The notes under the pieces: generated by a model
Databases searched by the model: none
What the model was told of the DNA's origin: nothing
The model's input: only the letters and a program-made list of their open reading frames with translations
In this document: positions 7,888 through 9,997 of the stretch, in pieces
Layout: the number at the start of each line of letters is the position of its first letter
How positions within the stretch are numbered: position 1 is the first letter of the stretch
DNA from: Flavobacteriales bacterium UBA5692
Lineage (GTDB): Bacteria; Bacteroidota; Bacteroidia; Flavobacteriales_D; Sanyastnellaceae
Length of the DNA: 9,997 nt
NCBI GenBank assembly: GCA_002420235.1
Contig: DIHQ01000041.1
Coordinates: forward strand, 1-9,997
Reading direction: 5' to 3'
Made by a program: the position numbers and the translations under genes

Positions 7888-7952
7888 CGGTGTTTTTTAT
7901 CCAAATGTGGTTTTGACGATTTCGCGTTTTCACCCTTGCATTTTTCGCAGAT

Positions 7953-8519
7953 CTAGAGTGTTTGGCCAAAAGTCGAAAGTAACACCAGTAAATCGTCAAC
8001 GGCTACAGCGCCATCTCCGGTTATATCTCCTTGCAATACGCAAGAAGTAATTTCACAACTGCCATCATCAAAGGATGCATCGGAATTGAAGTTGCACGCA
8101 AACTCGTACGTACATCCGCCCAACGCTTCATTCATTTCAACGGAAATCGACGCAACCATACCGTAGGCTGCGTGATTGCCAATGCTGCAGTCGTAAGTAT
8201 ATGTCCCTGGTACGTCAAAACTCACTACTCCAATGCACACGCCACTGGAGTTTCCAGAAATCGGGTTGAGATAAAAATCTTCAGGATTGTTATACGGTGA
8301 TCCAGTAAGAGAATTTATCTCACCATTGACATCATGGTATCCACCCATGTTTACGAATGCTACGCTCTGGCCAACTTCAATCGAAAGCAAGTTGGGTTCA
8401 TAAGAAAAATTACTTGCTTGAACAGTATAATCTGCGTTATCGCACTGAGCGTACGTTTGTACTGATACCGCACAAGAGAATATAAAGGCGGAAAATAGAG
8501 GTAAAAAGAGACGTGACAT
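7953..8519 (-). CDS. Secreted type-1 copper (cupredoxin) protein with a C-terminal dockerin-like calcium loop
   Basis: A 188-residue protein from ATG 8519-8517; a TTG at 8534 would add five residues. Residues 1-25 form a signal peptide ending in TYAQ. Residues 26-128 form a cupredoxin domain: NFSYEPNLLSIEVGQSVAFVN leads to His62 in GGYHDV, and FDVPGTYTYDCSIGNHAAYGM supplies Cys111, His116 and Met121. The C-x4-H-x4-M spacing fits the auracyanin/rusticyanin pattern rather than the C-x2-H of plastocyanin, and all four type-1 copper ligands are present. A Cys-rich linker CTYEFACNFNSDASFDDGSC (136-155) of a kind common in Bacteroidota secreted proteins follows. The end, GDITGDGAVAVDDLLVLLSTFG, holds one EF-hand-like loop (Asp165, Thr167, Asp169, Asp176), as in half a type I dockerin. 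It is probably an extracellular or periplasmic electron-transfer or copper-binding protein. No copper-related neighbours are visible. Confidence 0.85.
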   Translation of the reverse strand: MSRLFLPLFSAFIFSCAVSVQTYAQCDNADYTVQASNFSYEPNLLSIEVGQSVAFVNMGGYHDVNGEINSLTGSPYNNPEDFYLNPISGNSSGVCIGVVSFDVPGTYTYDCSIGNHAAYGMVASISVEMNEALGGCTYEFACNFNSDASFDDGSCEITSCVLQGDITGDGAVAVDDLLVLLSTFGQTL

Positions 8520-8655
8520 ATAGAGTAATTTCAACTCTTATTTAAATAGCAATGAACGCAAATTGTTTATTCAGCCGCTGCTTCTCCACGTTAAAGTGAA
8601 CCAATGTCAAATGCTTTGGACATGTGACAAAAACCATGTTTTTTTAAGAAATAGC

Positions 8656-8694
8656 TACTTTTTAAGTCGTTTTCGAGCAAAAAAGGGCGCAAAA
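8656..8694. repeat. Direct repeat copy 2 (flanks the copper protein gene)
   Basis: This is the second copy of the element at 7848-7887, in the same orientation and about 0.8 kb away, with the 18-base core at 8670-8687 identical. It lies upstream of the minus-strand copper gene start, about 90 bases before the integrase relic. The rest of 8535-8785 shows only A/T-rich sequence and the inverted repeat at 8712-8747. Confidence 0.75.
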
Positions 8695-8711
8695 TGACCT
8701 AAAACAAGAAA

Positions 8712-8747
8712 AAGTACTCATTCAGGATGAATCTGTTTTTAGTACTT
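8712..8747. repeat. Nested inverted repeat
   Basis: AAGTACT (8712-8718) and AGTACTT (8741-8747) are exact reverse complements. Between them ATTCA (8720-8724) and TGAAT (8728-8732) form a smaller hairpin with a GGA loop. The element sits between direct repeat copy 2 and the first integrase-like codons. It could be a protein-binding site, a transcribed hairpin or chance. Confidence 0.4.
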
Positions 8748-8785
8748 CCTAACTAGCATTTGTGTGGGATCTCTTCATCTATGCC

Positions 8786-8898
8786 TTAGTTCAACAAGTC
8801 ATGGGGCATGCCAGCATGCAGTTGACCCTTGTTATCTGCGGAATCTTGAAGTTCCTGTGCGGAGGGTGGAGGATAGCTCGCCCGATAAATATATTTGA
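8786..8898 (+). pseudogene. Tyrosine recombinase (phage-type integrase) C-terminal relic
   Basis: Reading from 8786 in one frame gives LVQQVMGHASMQLTL, the conserved G-H-x-S box that precedes the catalytic tyrosine in tyrosine recombinases. Reading from 8833 in the next frame gives YLRNLEVPVRRVEDSSPD then KYI and TGA at 8896-8898, closely resembling the SLxYLRGLEV...EDMP tail of Bacteroidota integrases. Between CTT (8828-8830) and TAT (8833-8835) only two bases remain, so restoring one base puts the Tyr exactly ten residues after the Gly of G-H, the spacing normal for active enzymes. Upstream of 8786 no integrase sequence (Arg-box, H-x-x-R) is visible, so this is a truncated and frameshifted remnant, presumably of a former mobile element or island. 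It is not the N-terminus of the next gene, even though the first frame runs on into it. Confidence 0.75.
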
Positions 8899-8914
8899 GG
8901 AAAAAGAAATAGTA

Positions 8915-9586
8915 ATGAGAGCAACTCTTTTCATAGCTGCTTTATTTTTGTTTACTCCCGTTCAGGGTGCACTAGGCTCTGTAGATTTAGTCTCAAGCGA
9001 CAGTCTTGAAATCAAAATCTCGCAATATGATTCGCTTTACAAAGAAGTTTTAAGACTGCATACAAGGGCGGACGAGCTGCACAAAATGGCGCTATTTGAT
9101 ATTGAGCTAGGAGCGATACTCGTTTCTGAATTAGCCCGTACTCAGCAAATGAAGAAGATAATTTTGGGTGGCTTAGACCTGTCTTTTTCTGAGTTTGCTG
9201 CCAAGGTTTCACCTCGATCGGCTAATGGTTCATCGAGTGCAGAGAGAGCGTTAATAAGGCAAAACAAGAAAATAGAAAACAGATTGAGACGAACCAGCAA
9301 ACAGCGAATCCATCCTTTAAATAAGAGACTGTTGCAAATGTGCGAAGCAGATAATATGTTGGAATGGTCCGCTTGCGTATCTCCTTATCACGCCTTTAAA
9401 TCGAACCAAACAAATATAACCCTTACCGCAAGTAATGCACTTGTAGATAGTGCCATTGAACAGATGCGTCTCAAATCGAAAACAACCAAACCTTTGGTGA
9501 TTGTGAGCGCTGTTGGCGCAGTTGCTTTACTGACAGCTGTAATGGTGCCGCTCGTAGTTTTTGGGATATATTTATCAGGCCCATGA
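8915..9586 (+). CDS. Unrecognised secreted protein with coiled-coil-like middle and C-terminal membrane segment
   Basis: A 223-residue protein from ATG 8915; the frame is open upstream to 8762, but that part overlaps the integrase relic and would bury the signal peptide. The start is preceded by the purine-rich GAGGAAAAAGAAATAGTA. Residues 1-18 (MRATLFIAALFLFTPVQG) form a signal peptide. Residues ~30-90 are helical and heptad-like (ISQYDSLYKEVLRLHTRADELHKM and on), residues ~105-135 are strongly basic (RALIRQNKKIENRLRRTSKQR), two cysteines lie near 143-155 (MCEADNMLEWSAC), and a hydrophobic segment near 194-219 (LVIVSAVGAVALLTAVMVPLV and on) closes the chain. I know no family with this layout. 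It may be an inner-membrane-anchored periplasmic protein. It is more AT-rich than the genes of the left half and lies beside mobile-element debris. Confidence 0.65.
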   Translation: MRATLFIAALFLFTPVQGALGSVDLVSSDSLEIKISQYDSLYKEVLRLHTRADELHKMALFDIELGAILVSELARTQQMKKIILGGLDLSFSEFAAKVSPRSANGSSSAERALIRQNKKIENRLRRTSKQRIHPLNKRLLQMCEADNMLEWSACVSPYHAFKSNQTNITLTASNALVDSAIEQMRLKSKTTKPLVIVSAVGAVALLTAVMVPLVVFGIYLSGP

Positions 9587-9921
9587 TGCGCTTTATTTTT
9601 ACAGTAAGCCTTTGAGCACGCTTCCCGAAGCTCGAGACGAATATCCACATATGTAATACCTTTTTGGACGTAGTGATCAACGTGTTTTTAACGTGCGTCT
9701 AATATCCCGTGGAAATAATACATATCTACGGTCGCAAAGACTGTCAAAAGACTCGTAGAAGAGCGGCATTTGCGCCAGATTTATCTCTTAGTTCAACCTT
9801 GTTGATTTTTTCAAATGAAGAACCGGCTCTGCAGATTCCTGACATTAGGCAATGAGATAGTACTAATCCGAAAACCCTTGGAATTAGCAGCCATCGCCAT
9901 GCCGTGAGGCTCAAATTTGGC
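9587..9921. other. Intergenic region without a supported gene
   Basis: I see no convincing gene. A small palindrome GCTTC-CC-GAAGC at 9620-9631 follows the preceding gene, without a T-run, and AACGTG occurs twice around a T5 tract near 9680-9692. Two minus-strand frames are open between about 9740 and 9980, but one runs through the tRNA promoter and into the tRNA gene and neither has a signal or domain I recognise. Confidence 0.5.
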
Positions 9922-9953
9922 TTTGGCGCGTCGCACAAATCGGCGTATCTTTA
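9922..9953 (+). promoter_or_regulatory. Bacteroidota-type promoter for the tRNA
   Basis: TTTG at 9922-9925 and TATCTTTA at 9946-9953 match the Bacteroidota -33 TTTG / -7 TAnnTTTG consensus (seven of eight counting free positions in the second box) with a 20-base gap, within the usual 19-21. A start near 9960 would leave a leader of about 20 bases before the tRNA. Confidence 0.65.
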
Positions 9954-9980
9954 TAATCGCTTCGAAGGAGGCACAGCCAC

Positions 9981-9997
9981 GGGGGATTAGCTCAGCT
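9981..9997 (+). tRNA. tRNA, probably tRNA-Ala, truncated by the window end
   Basis: The last 17 bases, GGGGGATTAGCTCAGCT, fit the start of a tRNA: acceptor strand GGGGGAT (positions 1-7), T8, A9, D-stem GCTC (10-13), A14, G15. Bacteroidota tRNA-Ala genes commonly begin this way. The anticodon lies outside the window, so the amino acid is an inference from the acceptor and D-arm sequence. Confidence 0.8.

Noticed and set aside
8762..8914. N-terminal extension of the 8915-9586 gene up to a GTG at 8762
   Set aside because: The extension reads as an integrase tail and then as its out-of-frame continuation, while ATG 8915 begins a proper signal peptide.
9738..9980. Minus-strand reading frames upstream of the tRNA, one containing HGMAMAANSKGFR
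   Set aside because: One has only a TTG start; the other runs out of the tRNA and through its promoter. No domain, signal or sensible start supports either.
9981..9997. The tRNA as the attachment site of the relic integrase
   Set aside because: Integrases normally use the 3' half of tRNA genes, which lies outside the window; the relic is over 1 kb away on the 5' side and no tRNA fragment repeat is visible near it.

Overview
The window looks like a chromosomal segment of a Bacteroidota bacterium, probably a marine flavobacterium-like lineage. The reasons are a type IX secretion (T9SS) C-terminal sorting domain, a DUF285/BspA-repeat surface protein, a DUF4105 membrane protein, a kdsA of the Bacteroidota type, many signal peptides ending in A-Q, starts preceded by A-rich rather than Shine-Dalgarno sequence, and a good Bacteroidota-type promoter (TTTG, 20 bases, TATCTTTA) in front of a tRNA at the right edge. 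The exact taxon cannot be told from the sequence. Left half (1-6167): a tight run of six plus-strand genes. They are the 3' end of a DUF4105 multipass membrane protein, a large unknown lipoprotein, an outer-membrane beta-barrel-like protein (DUF5723-like), kdsA for lipopolysaccharide Kdo synthesis, a beta-propeller-like T9SS cargo protein, and a small putative lipoprotein. The first three are joined by two ATGA stop/start overlaps, the T9SS gene starts inside the end of kdsA, and the last gene follows after 7 bases, so this reads as an envelope-directed operon. Only kdsA has a firm biochemical role. Right half (6168-9980): more AT-rich, looser and accessory in character. A DUF285 gene with eleven 25-residue repeats comes first, then a 342-base gap with an orphan short reading frame. 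A minus-strand secreted type-1 copper protein with a single dockerin-like calcium loop follows. This copper gene lies between two copies of a ~40-bp direct repeat. Just beyond the second copy is a relic of a tyrosine recombinase C-terminus, broken by one missing base immediately before the catalytic tyrosine codon. An unrecognised secreted, membrane-anchored, coiled-coil-like protein follows. The window ends in a promoter and the first 17 bases of a tRNA, most likely tRNA-Ala. The most interesting part is 7848-8898: a single secreted-protein gene between direct repeats next to a decayed integrase. That is compatible with an old cassette-like or island insertion, but this model is inference.
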